This document shows, piece after piece, positions 1 to 10,461 of a stretch of 20,668 nt of DNA (its first letter is position 1; each line of letters begins with the position of its first letter). The position numbers and the translations under genes were made by a program. Origin of the DNA: Elysia marginata (lineage: Eukaryota > Mollusca > Gastropoda > Plakobranchidae); the NCBI GenBank assembly GCA_019649035.1, contig BMAT01013288.1:108384-129051 (forward strand), in the 5' to 3' direction. Under the pieces are notes generated by a model that made no database searches, was not told where the DNA came from, and worked only from the letters and a program-made list of their open reading frames with translations.

Positions 1-410
1 AGGTGGTATAGAAGTCGGTTGTCTTCAACAACGTCATATCAATTATTGTTTCCACAGTTGGGGCCATATCATACGCTTTAGGTTATAACTGCTATTGTAA
101 ACAAAATAGATGAAATGTCCAGTTTTAAATCTGAGAACTGTACCAAAAAATCTATCACACAGAAAAACAACCAACAACCACAAGGCCTAAAATCTTTTAT
201 TTCTGATACAACTATATTTTTAATAAGAAGTGTATTCACATAGCCAAAACCTACATACTTTTCCATTTCATTCAATTTGTCCCTATCTTTCCACGTCTTC
301 TTGTTAGCAACATGCTTTCCTAGGGACCTACGACTTTTGTCTAGCTTTGGTCAGAAAAACTATTTGGTTTTTATAAGAATTATGGACGGCATATAAAATC
401 TCTTAAGCTT
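1..410. other. No gene seen
   Basis: AT-rich unique sequence. A 65-codon minus-strand frame has no recognisable domain and no supporting splice or start signals. Confidence 0.6.
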
Positions 411-423
411 TTTATTATTATTA

Positions 424-472
<49 letters not shown>

Positions 473-567
473 ATGTATTATTATTATTATTACATGTATT
501 ATTATTATTATTATTACTGTCATTGTTGAAACTACCATTATTCTTATTATTGTTATTATTATGTTTA
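411..567. repeat. (TTA)n microsatellite
   Basis: About 155 bp of TTA triplets, interrupted twice by ACATG (near 470 and 491) and degenerating after 510. The poly-Ile ORF on the minus strand is a repeat artefact. Confidence 0.95.
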
Positions 568-958
568 TTTTTTTTATATTATATGCGTGTACTAATGTAA
601 CCTTGTACTGAATGAACAAACTCAAGTTGAAATGAGTTGAATTGACTATCTATTAGCCGTTGCCGTTTACTCCATCGCGTTGTTAACGAATGAAACTGTT
701 CTCGTCGAGGGCCTTGGCATTACAGCGGCCATGCATTATTCATTGGTCATCCACCAGATTTTCATACAAAGACCTACCGGGATAACCTTTGCTCTCAGAT
801 AGTTTCTCAGTTGATGCGAATTATTCCGATTTCGATGCCAGAGAAAATTACAACGGCAGCGTTATCGTCATTACCGAATCACCTCTCATTTGCATCCATG
901 GTTCTGTTTCCGTTTTCTTTGTGGTTCATCTATCTTCCTCTTTGTGTCGGTGTGTTTG
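568..958. other. No gene seen
   Basis: Unique sequence between two microsatellites; no ORF other than those spilling out of the TCTA repeat. Confidence 0.6.
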
Positions 959-971
959 CCTATCTATCTAC

Positions 972-1003
<32 letters not shown>

Positions 1004-1268
1004 TTATTTTTCTATCTATTTATCTATCTATCTATCTATCTGTCTATTTATCTATCTATCTCATCTCTACATTTCTCTGCCTCTCTCTCTATTTCTCTAT
1101 CTACCCCTGTCTATCTGTTTGTCTATCTCTTTTTTTTCTACATTTATCTATATTTCTTTCTATATTTATCTATCTATATGTCTATCTATCTATATGTCTA
1201 TCTATCTATTTATCTATCGATCGATCTATCTATCTATCTTTCTATCTACGAGTATCTGTCTGTCTGTC
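959..1268. repeat. (TCTA)n microsatellite with pyrimidine-rich interruptions
   Basis: About 310 bp of CTAT tetranucleotides. The purest blocks are at 960-1060 and 1170-1245, broken by CTCTC and TTTATC variants. It continues into a T/C-rich stretch to about 1400. Three overlapping Tyr/Ser/Leu-rich ORFs here are artefacts. Confidence 0.95.
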
Positions 1269-1972
1269 TATATGAGTATATCTATTTTTCTACTTATCCA
1301 TTTTTTTTCAGATGCCTAACTTTATTTTTTTCGTTCTTTTTTATTTTACTTTTTCTTATCTCTCTTTCCGTCTGGTCTCTTTCTCTTCGCATCATATCTA
1401 CATGTGTAATTTAATTATCACGTGTGACAAAAAATGATTGCGGAAGTTCTGAATCTCAAAACGTGGCTATGAAGCGTTGATTGCTAAATTTGTTGTGCTT
1501 CTTCATGTGAGTAAGATATTTAAATATTACCTCTTCGAGCAAGAAAACTTCCTGATATTTTTAAGATTGGCAATTTTTTTTTATTTCAACGTCGCACGAT
1601 AATGCTGTTTAACATTTCTCGTGTGCGAGGAAATTTCTCGTGAGGAAATATGGCTTATCGAGTGTTAAAAACTTTCAGGAACACAACCTTTTATAAACTG
1701 GGAGGCGAATTAATTTCAGCATCGAACCATCATGACGGTAAACTTTTTGTATTTCACGTATTAGAGTAAATTATATATCATCATAACTTATTATTAATTT
1801 TTATAAGGATATTTGATGACAAGTTTATTAAAATTTGTCTATTATAATACTGGTCACTTCATCTTAAACTTAAACAGAACTAAGTGAATACAATCCTAAA
1901 ACTAGTTTTTCGCATTTTAAATGATAGATCAAGCTTGGTTTTGCGCATTCACACAATGGTTAGCTTTTAAAT
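1269..1972. other. No gene seen
   Basis: T/C-rich to about 1400, then AT-rich unique sequence. A short local repeat, ATTTCTCGTG (around 1614 and 1632), is the only structure I see. Confidence 0.55.
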
Positions 1973-2011
1973 CAGATCGGATTGTCAGATCGGACTGTCA
2001 GATCGGACCTC
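1973..2011. repeat. 13-bp tandem repeat, three copies
   Basis: CAGATCGGA starts at 1973, 1986 and 1999 with a 13-bp spacing; the remaining four bases of each unit vary (TTGT, CTGT, CCTC). Confidence 0.85.
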
Positions 2012-2925
2012 TTAGCAGAAACTGAAAAAGAGAGCCGTCTGAGGAACTGCCACAACGGCAACGAATCACATGTGTAACGACATGTAAGTTAAACCTGGAT
2101 TTTATAAATAGACATCAATTTCCGCTACTCGTGTTGATGTCTTATGCCTATCATGTGGAGTTACGTTACTTTGAATATCTTTGAAAATTGAAAGAAATAT
2201 GGACAGCATAAAAGTTTAGTTTGTCTGTTTACTAAATTTCAATAAAACTGCCCCCTCACTCCATCCCCACCGCCTTTTTTCCAGGCAAAGTTTTTTTTCA
2301 GTATCGTTCCTAAATTTTGTTTATCTTTTCTAATACGTTCCCTTCCACTTCATTTTGGTTTAAGTTTACAAAATGTAAAAATAATCTACTGCGTGTGCAC
2401 ATAAATCATGAGAAGTCCCATTTTTCGCATAGATCTTTCCTTGATTTCCCGCTAACACCCAAACGATTGGCGAGTTTATAAAAGCTGAAAATCGCAAAAT
2501 TTAACGAATCAACAACACATTTTTAGTTGTGCCTATTTGAAATGTCTCCCCAGAATAAAAATGGTTAGTAATTTTAGTAAAACGATAACGGAATGGTTAT
2601 AAATTTGTGTTGACTGTTTGCGTACTCACGTTCTTACCCTGCGACAGCATCAAGGCATAACTGGGACGGCAAACCAAATAAACAGCTACCAATAATATTA
2701 CTGTGTATTAGTCTGATCATATTCATGCGGAGGTTTTATTCATAGAAACTTAACCTGAAATGGAAGAGAAGATGCTCTGGTGCATGAATCATGAGACTGA
2801 AGCTAACTGGCAGTCAGGTTTATTATTATGCCTTAGTATTTGTAGAAAAGTCCTATCCTACGTAAAAATATGTTTTTATTAATTTGTCCTGTGGTGTTCA
2901 ATGTACACACGGAAAGTTAATACAG
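2012..2925. other. No gene seen
   Basis: AT-rich unique sequence without long frames, recognised motifs or repeats. Confidence 0.6.
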
Positions 2926-2987
2926 ACATATAGAAAGATCGACAGATAGATTAATAGATGGATAGAAAGATAGATAGATAGATAGGT

Positions 2988-3051
<64 letters not shown>

Positions 3052-3165
3052 CACAAGCACGAGGATAGATAGATAGGTAGATATACAGACAGACAGGCAT
3101 ACTTAACGGTAGTTTGACAGGCAGACAGTCAAACACACAGTCAATTATATAGATAGACAGATACA
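2926..3165. repeat. (TAGA)n microsatellite
   Basis: The pure GATA/TAGA core at about 2987-3050 is flanked by degenerate GATA, CAGA and GGCAGACA units. It has the same motif as 959-1268 on the opposite strand. The minus-strand Ser/Ile/Tyr/Leu ORF is an artefact. Confidence 0.95.
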
Positions 3166-3631
3166 GAGAGGGGTAGGTTGATAGGTAACTAGAAGCTGTA
3201 AGAGATCACTTTTTCAATGAACTACTTTGCTGTACAAGTGTTTGGAACACTGTCAGCAGTTTTTCACAGGTCATTTGCAGTATAGCGCCACTTGAAACAC
3301 TTGGTGAAACAAAATTTATTATAGTACTAGCCTGCAAAGGTTCTCAGAAAACTGGAGCACTAATTGTGATTTGTACCGGCTAAAATTAGGTAAAGCAAGA
3401 TAGAAATGTGATATTCATAAACCTTATTGTGGTTTTTTGTGTCATAAGCTTACCGTTTGGGGTGATGAGCCGGTTCACCAAATAGAGCATTGTCTACAGC
3501 GAGACAAACATTCGTATTTTTGTCGGAAAGAATTTCGGTGTGTTTGTCTTCAAAGGTAAAATTGGAGGAAATGGATATTGCCATCGACACAATAATGTGT
3601 ACAAATGAGACTAGCCGGCCACCTGTGGCCG
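3166..3631. other. No gene seen
   Basis: Unique sequence. The last about 30 bp belongs to the higher-GC island that continues into 3632-3874 and contains a GGCCACCTGTGGCC near-palindrome at 3619-3632. Confidence 0.5.
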
Positions 3632-3874
3632 TTAACCATAAATAACAACTCGACGTGCCAGAGGCCTGCGCGCTGCGTCAGGTAGATCTAGATCAGTCCA
3701 ATTATCTTCCTGACGATTCAAATTACACTGTCGTGTAGGCTGCCCAAAGCAGATACCGAGACTGGACCCAGTTCGATTCGTGCTCTTCATAAGATCTAAG
3801 AGATCTACCGCTGAGCACCGTAAGTTGTTTTTTTTATCTTCGCCACCAGCTTTTTGTGTTGTCACCTTTTTCAT
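3632..3874 (-). CDS. Unrecognised 80-aa ORF in a higher-GC island (doubtful)
   Basis: This minus-strand ATG-to-TAA frame encodes a mixed-composition, non-repetitive 80-residue peptide beginning MKKVTTQKAGGEDKKNN and ending RRPLARRVVIYG. Its GC content is clearly higher than the AT-rich flanks and it has no low-complexity bias, so it stands out from the other short frames. I recognise no domain, signal peptide or membrane segment, and no splice sites that extend it. It could be a decayed exon, part of an unlisted repeat family, or chance. Confidence 0.2.
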   Translation of the reverse strand: MKKVTTQKAGGEDKKNNLRCSAVDLLDLMKSTNRTGSSLGICFGQPTRQCNLNRQEDNWTDLDLPDAARRPLARRVVIYG

Positions 3875-5259
3875 ATTTGAGAATCAAACAAAAAGCCACT
3901 GTTCAACAACCAAAAATGTACTAATTTCAATTCAATAGGTATTTTGGTAAAAAAATAGATCGATATCGGTTAAAATGATTAAGATTCTTATGTAAAAGTG
4001 GTAAAGATATTATTTCCTCAAGTGTATAAAAATTAATGTTTGCTCTTTATTTTTCGAATCTAGTGAGGAAGTGTTCCAGTTATCTGGGCGAAGGCAATAA
4101 TTTTAGAGACAGGCATAACTAGTTTGTAGTAATCCCCAAGTACAGAGATAATGTCCTCCGAGGCGCATCTAACAAAATTATGCTAACCTCGCTTGCCTGA
4201 AACTTGTCAGCCGCAACTGATCATGGTTTGACTCAGCCGTTCTTCTAGTGTGAGAAAAAACGTAATGCCCTCGCAACGTTAGGATCCCAAACTTTTATCT
4301 TTACCAGTATCGCGGTGGTATTTCAAGTTAAATATTCATTTTGATAGTGCTGTGTGTGTATTCTCTTGAGAGTGAAAGCTGCGATAAATATATTTTGACG
4401 GAATAGAAATAGTCAGGGATGGGGAGAGAGAGGGAGAGAGAGTGAGAGAGGCAGATTGATATCGAAGATGAACCATGTTTCCTGGTCATTGCAAATATAT
4501 GAGGTTCAATTTTAACTTAATTGCGATCGACAAGATCAAACACGTGCAATGCGCAGTTTGCCCTTGTATGCTTTGCTTGAAAAGATGCACAAGACTGAAC
4601 AGTAGTGTGATCATTTTGACTTATGCAAGGAAGATCTCGTTTAGTGCATCGCCCAAGCCAAGCTGCGCTAAAAATCTAACATGTTTAGCAAGTGTATGCA
4701 TACAATAAAACATAACTTATCCTGCCGCGACGGATAGCGTCCAATCAATATATCATTGTTTAAAAATATCGCTCTATTATAGCTGGAGTCTCTCCGAAGC
4801 TGAGGCAAAACTTGTACTCATGAATGGGAGTTTTATTGCACAAATAAAAGTTAACGATTTAGAATCCAGACAGTCATGCGTATACTAATAATTTGTGAGC
4901 TGATTCTTTTTCAAATCAACTTGTTTTGTTTCTATCTTTCTGTGTTCCTTACACGCGAATGAGAGTTTTGAAAGTCTCGTCGATGAATTCAAAGAAATCA
5001 GGTTTTTGTCCTGAGGACCTGTCAACAAAAATAATTCGATCTAGAAAAATTAGTAGAGCTTGTTTTCTGGGAACATAATAGAAATAATTATGATTGTGCC
5101 TTTCGTTCAAAAGTATCGTTACCATGTTTAATTAAAGTGTCGCAAGTGGTCTGGACCGATTGTTATTCATTACAACGTTTGAGGGCGGCCACAGTGAAAC
5201 GGTTTATCTTTACCCTGATGGAGGAAAGTTGGAGTGGTAACTAGAAATGTTTGTTGAGA

Positions 5260-5260
<1 letters not shown>
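3875..5260. other. No gene seen apart from a short GA tract
   Basis: A 77-codon + strand frame at 4475-4708 is Cys-containing but shows no family motif and no repeat of its cysteine spacing. I treat it as chance. Confidence 0.5.
4421..4452. repeat. (GA)n tract
   Basis: Short purine tract of GA units with GGGA and GTGA interruptions. Confidence 0.85.
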
Positions 5261-5307
<47 letters not shown>

Positions 5308-5373
5308 AAGTAGTAGTTGTAGTAGTAGTAGTAGTAATAGCAATAGCAGCGGTAGGAGTAGTAGTAGTAGTAA

Positions 5374-5417
<44 letters not shown>

Positions 5418-5551
5418 AAAGTAGTAGTAGTAGTAGTAGTTGTTGTTGTAGTAGGAAGGAAGCATTTGCTTCCATTTTGATTACGTACTAGTTATAGTAG
5501 TAGTAGTAGTAGTAATAGCAATAGCAGCAGTAGTAGCAGCAGCAGTAGCAT

Positions 5552-5619
<68 letters not shown>

Positions 5620-5667
5620 CTAGTGTAGCAGTAGCCGCAGTAGTAGCAGTAGCAGCAGCAGTAGCAT

Positions 5668-5734
<67 letters not shown>

Positions 5735-6011
5735 TGTTGTTGTTGTAGTAGGAATGAAACATTTGCTTCCATTTTGATTACGTGCTATTTTTAGTAGTAG
5801 TAGTAGTAGTAATAGCAATAGCAGCAGTAGGAGTAGTAGTAGCAGTAGTAGCAGTAGCAGCAGCAGTAGCAGTAGTAGTAGTAGTAGTAGTAGCAGTAGT
5901 AGTAGTAAAAGTAGTAGTAGTAGTTGTTGTTGTAGTAGTAGTATAGTAGTAGTAGTAGTAGTACGTAGTAGTAGTATTAGCAGTAGCAGTAGCAGTAGCA
6001 GTAGCAGTAGC

Positions 6012-6062
<51 letters not shown>

Positions 6063-6083
6063 TGTAGTAGTAGTAGTAGTAGT
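5261..6083. repeat. Large (AGT)n array with higher-order structure, about 820 bp
   Basis: Mostly AGT triplets with AGC, AAT, TTG and AAG variants. A non-repeat insert containing CATTTGCTTCCATTTTGATT occurs twice, starting at 5463 and 5760 (297 bp apart), each preceded by TTGTTGTTGTAGTAGGAA. The variant TAATAGCAATAGCAGC occurs at 5335, 5513 and 5810. The last two are also 297 bp apart, so a unit of about 297 bp was duplicated as a block. Poly-Leu, Val, Tyr and Thr ORFs on both strands are artefacts. Confidence 0.95.
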
Positions 6084-7475
6084 GCTTGCATGAACAATGT
6101 TCTCCATGATCATGTTTCTTTAAATTTAAAGAGAGTTTCATTAGTTTTTCTGTTGTTTTTTTTTTCTGTTTTTTTTTTTTTTGTGTGTGCCCTTTTCTTT
6201 TTTTCAAATCATGTATTTCGCTTCAGTTCATGTACTGTTTGATTTTTCGGTAATTTAAAGTGAATTTTTAAAAGTATCAACAATATTTTTCCTTTGCTCC
6301 AGTCGGCGATCACATATTTCTAAGAGAGACGGCAAAAAGACGATAATAGAAAAAAAAAGAGATCGAATGAAAGACTTTCTAGTGAAGAGAGAGGCAGATA
6401 CAGAGAGAGTAGGAGACAGCGAGAGAGGGAGAGATGAAGAGGGTGAGTTGGGGGTAAAGATTTGTTTCACCTGTTCACCTCCTAACACGCGAGTGAGCAT
6501 CATCTGGTGCAGCAGTGTGAACCCCACGTCTTTCTCTTGGCTTCGGGTGGTTGCGTGGACCTGCAGTTTACTGCCCATAGATTGATATTGTATTTGTAGG
6601 ACGTTGCTGGTTGATAAGGCGAGTCTCATTCATCAAAACGTTTAGCAATGTGCCTCGCCGAAACATCATGCTTACATCATGCTCGGCTGAAAGATATCAT
6701 GAAGTACTGTCTCTATTTGAAAGGTGTATTTTACCTCTCTCTTCCATACTAACGCTAAATAAAACCCGCAGTTTCGATTCATCTGGATAATAAGCCAAGT
6801 TGAACACGGTTCACTTTTTATAACTTCTCACTCTTTATTTGCTCTTTAGAAAACCGGTTGTCAGTTTTGTGGTGTTACGTTTGAAAAATCTGAGCCTATC
6901 TAATTTATTAAGTTTACAGACTGTATCGATCTATTAGGTTAACTTTTGCGCCTGATAATTAGACTTCTGTTCAGGTACCTTTAGTGAATCTTTTCCAGGT
7001 AGGCCTATCGGGCTTTTTTAGCGTTGTAGTTGTGATAAAGAAAGAGAAAGAAAATATTTTAAAATCTTTAGGTATTAGTTATTCCTTCGATATTTATATA
7101 CATCGTGTGGTTTCATTTTATTTTATATTATTCAAACTCCTGTGTTTTTTGTGTTTTGATAGACTTTCTTTATACATAATTATTTTGTAGAGATTAGGTT
7201 AATTTGCAGTGTTTTTTGTTTTTACATTAAAGCAAATTATTTGTAACTCCAATTAATTTCATACACCCCTAAGGTATTCTATTTACTCTCAAGTTTACTT
7301 GTATTTTGATAACTATATCAATCTTTTCTGTATATGTTTTTTTTTTAATTAATATGACCAAAATGTAGTCAAGTTTGACAAATGGTGCTTTACTTTATTA
7401 GTTTTGTTTTTATTCACTTCTCTCTTATAATTGTTTCCTGTTTGTTATTTTCATATTTCATTTTATAGTTTTTTC

Positions 7476-7477
<2 letters not shown>
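6084..7477. other. No gene seen apart from a GA tract
   Basis: It holds poly-T runs at about 6155-6205, frames of 124 codons or fewer overlapping the GA tract, and the motif GTAGGCCTA at 6999-7007. No recognised product. Confidence 0.5.
6390..6443. repeat. (GA)-rich tract
   Basis: Imperfect GAGA units with CAGA and GGA interruptions. Confidence 0.8.
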
Positions 7478-7539
<62 letters not shown>

Positions 7540-7606
7540 CCTCTCTCTCTCTTTCTCTTTCTCTCTCTCTATCTTTCTATCTCTCTCTCCCTCACCCCCT
7601 CTCTAC
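7478..7606. repeat. (CT)n microsatellite
   Basis: CT dinucleotides, pure for about 45 bp from 7479, then broken by TTT, CCC and AT until 7606. The overlapping Ser/Leu-rich ORF is an artefact. Confidence 0.95.
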
Positions 7607-10274
7607 TGTTTTAAAACCTTCTTTAGGTTAGTCTATTTATTTACATAATACTTTATCGTGGGTTTATTAATTGCTTTTTAGCTTTTTGCTGAAATGTTGA
7701 TTTAAGAGAGATCATAATATAGCCTTGTTGTGTAGACTTTAGTCCTGCTGAGGACTTAGAGTTGACAGCTGGATTAGTTTACTTGACATTCACTAAAAGT
7801 TATGAACTTACACTTACCTTCTAGTATTCACGGTAAATGTTATTTTGTACAGAGTTTAAATAGAAAAGGATGCTTTGCATTTTTTCAAACCTATCATAAA
7901 TTTTTTCCAAATATGTTACTTGTTTGCCACAGCAAATTTTGCTCATGAAAGCCTCACTTTTTGTTCTGCTTTTTCGAAGTATGGCATCTATTTTTCCAAG
8001 AACGGTTGACATTTATAATAAAAAGTTTTCTGACTTTAATTAGACGTGACGATCATCTCAAAACAAAATTCATGAACCCCACATGCAGTCTTTTTAGAAA
8101 GAATTTAAAAAGTTATACATTCAAATACTTAGGGTATCTTAAATTATAAAATGATAGGTGCATTTTTAAAATAAATGGCAACGGCAAAAAAAAATTTCAA
8201 AACGAAAAGATCACTAAAAGAAAAAAAAATGATAACATATAATTATATGGTCAGTTCTGTTGTATTGATGCGAATGCTGGACACTCAACAAAGAAACTTG
8301 AGAGAGAAGTAGAGGTTTCATTGATTTAATTATCAGAAGAAACATGAGAAGAGCGTGGACAGTGACAAAATCCAATCAGTCAGCTCTGGCACATGTAGCC
8401 TATTGTATATCAAAACTACGAGACAGAAGCTATTAAAACTTTGATATCATTATGGTAGACAACATCTAGCTAGCTGTGTCGGCTAGAGGAAGAGTACTGA
8501 TAGGCAAACAACGGCATTTGCTGTAAAGCTTAAAACCTAGTCGTTAATTTTTGATAGCAACAACAGTCTTCTAATATTGGCGGAAAACAGACCTGAGTGC
8601 AAGGCTATGATTGCAAATGTTCTTTCCAGACAACGAATGTAAACCAAACTCATAATAGCATCACAACGTGAGGTTTTACTTATTCCCTGAAGCGGTCAAA
8701 ACATTACGACACCGCTTTAAAAAGAATGAAGAGCACAGTGTGTGGAAAATGAAAATAATCTTACAAAGTAAAAGTTGAAGAAGCAAGCTGCAATGAAACA
8801 GATGGAACATATAAAAACTATGGTTCAATTCAAATCCGTTCGCAAAAGACAGAAATTATAATATATTGTAACATAAAAAAGAAATTATCCATACAGCAAA
8901 GACGGCACCACCTAAGCAGTGGTAAAACTAGCCAACTTGCCGCCTCTATGAATGGTGAAAATAAACTATGTTGAGGCCAGCGAAATTAATAGCTATGACC
9001 AAACTCAAAACTCCGTTTAGAGGCCGAATCGAAAAAAAAATTAACAAGGTTGTCTTTCAGACCCTGTCAAAATTTTGATAGCTTAGAACTGCCGAGACCG
9101 AGGTGGACGTGTGGTTTTGGATTTCTGTGTAAATGATATCTAGATCTAGACATATAAAAACTCCTAATGAAAACTTTTACTTAGATCAAAATATGAATTG
9201 TGAGAAATGTAAAACAGTTTGATTAATGAAGTTAAATAATCTTAGTAGATATAATGCATACTACTGCAAAGTAAATGATACTTGCCTATCCAGAGGCCAA
9301 AGTGGCATAACCTGCTATAAACCATGAAACAAAGGAATACCAAAAAAACTGAATTGGGACCTAGGACAATAAACTAAAAATGTAGATCAAGCTCCATCAG
9401 TGTAAAACTTCTGGGACATTGAAAAAATGACAACAAATACATTGTTTCTCAGGAAATAGTGGAAAAGCACCAGTGAATAAGAAAACATGCAACCTCTGTG
9501 CGACTGAAAAGTAATTAAGTCTTCTAAGAAAACCAAGCTTAAAACATAGAGAAGAAATCTTGTCTTTTTGTGCTTGCCAAGCAAGGATTATTTCGGAGGG
9601 CGGAGTCAATCCATTATCAAAAGATCTGGAACAAAAGAATGATAGCGACTTTGTATTATCTTCAATAAATAACAATTTAAAAACGTTTTTAGCAATTTTT
9701 TTTCTTTTTCTGTTGTTGACCTTGAAAAACTATTGCGGAAATTTGGTGTAAAAATTGGCCTGGAAATAAATGTGAAAATTTTTATTGGAGGATGCTTTAT
9801 AATTCGATAGAGTTCGGCTTGTTTGTCTGCAGGTCGATGGAAATCATTTCCAGGTTGGAATGATCGATCAGTTGAACAAAGATGCTTATCTTGCTAATCG
9901 AATTTTTCTGTGTGGAGGAACTCACCCATATCAGTAGATCTAAATCAAACGCAATGTTTTTATAGGATACCCTCGAGTAGCTCGAAGCACACCAGTATGC
10001 CTTGTTCAGTCGTCTGATCAAGACAAGCAGAATACTTGTGGAGCCTATGAAAGGCTAAAAAATCTTCACTGATTTTATGCGATGAGCTCTGTGAATCGAC
10101 ACTATTGTTAGACTGAGCCGTAATTTTAGTTGATAAATGGAAATAGATACATGTAGCATCACAAACAAGGTTTCTGTAGGAGTTTTTTTTAAAGAACAAT
10201 AGTAGATAGAAAAAAGTTCGATTACCCATTGTGTTCTCACGTATAATCTGTTACACATTGAAATCTTTCTCCAG
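7607..10274. other. 2.7-kb AT-rich upstream region, no gene recognised
   Basis: All frames are 92 codons or fewer and overlap each other in different frames (notably around 9390-9750 and 9800-10260), the pattern of non-coding DNA. The promoter of the sulfotransferase should lie toward the right end, but I could not identify a core promoter with confidence. Confidence 0.5.
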
Positions 10275-10379
10275 AATCATGACGATAGGATAGGAACTAA
10301 CCGGGGAAGTACAAGGTAACGCGTCGAGCGGTTACAGATTTTAGACCCTGATCCGAGAAAACCAGTTCATGTTACCAGA
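10275..10379 (+). promoter_or_regulatory. Putative 5' leader of the sulfotransferase with two short uORFs
   Basis: The sequence TTTCTCCAG at 10274 could be a splice acceptor opening a leader that includes the start codon. The transcription start itself is not identifiable. Two upstream ATGs are visible: 10279-10293 (four codons and stop), and 10369-10407 (twelve codons and stop), the latter overlapping the main start in another frame. The 10369 ATG has T at -3 and T at +4, a weak context compared with the main ATG. Confidence 0.35.
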
Positions 10380-10461
10380 ATGGCCCGGGCGTCTCGTAGG
10401 TGGTTGACAGGCCTGTGCTCCATCTCAGTGGTTCTCATGCTATTGTGGGCAAGATGCGGAG
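10380..10461 (+). CDS. Sulfotransferase exon 1 (start codon and membrane anchor)
   Basis: This exon encodes residues 1-27 plus the first base of codon 28. The start ATG has A at -3 and G at +4, a strong Kozak context, and an in-frame TAA at 10317-10319 excludes a longer start if the leader is contiguous. The peptide begins MARASRRWLTG and runs into a hydrophobic stretch ending in LLWARCG, as expected for a type II signal anchor. A cleaved signal peptide is the alternative. The donor GTGAGT follows at 10462, and the phase-1 junction restores a GAG codon with exon 2. This exon is too short for simple ORF finding and is inferred from start context, hydrophobicity, donor and phase. Confidence 0.8.

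Noticed and set aside
789-1414. Three overlapping ORFs of 154-176 codons
   Set aside because: They are made of the TCTA repeat read in three frames, and no protein family has this composition.
4475-4708. 77-codon Cys-containing frame as a small secreted peptide
   Set aside because: No signal peptide, no recognisable cysteine framework, and composition like the surrounding non-coding DNA.
5261-6083. A CRISPR-like array
   Set aside because: The repeats are triplets without regular unique spacers, in a eukaryotic genome. The two 297-bp-spaced inserts are one duplication.
5170-6113. Long homopolymeric frames (poly-Leu, poly-Val, poly-Tyr, poly-Thr) on both strands
   Set aside because: They are direct translations of the AGT triplet array. 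All frames are open because the repeat lacks stops in those frames, and they overlap each other.
9387-10258. Cluster of 65-92 codon minus-strand frames upstream of the sulfotransferase
   Set aside because: They overlap each other in different frames, have no family motif, and no splice sites join them.
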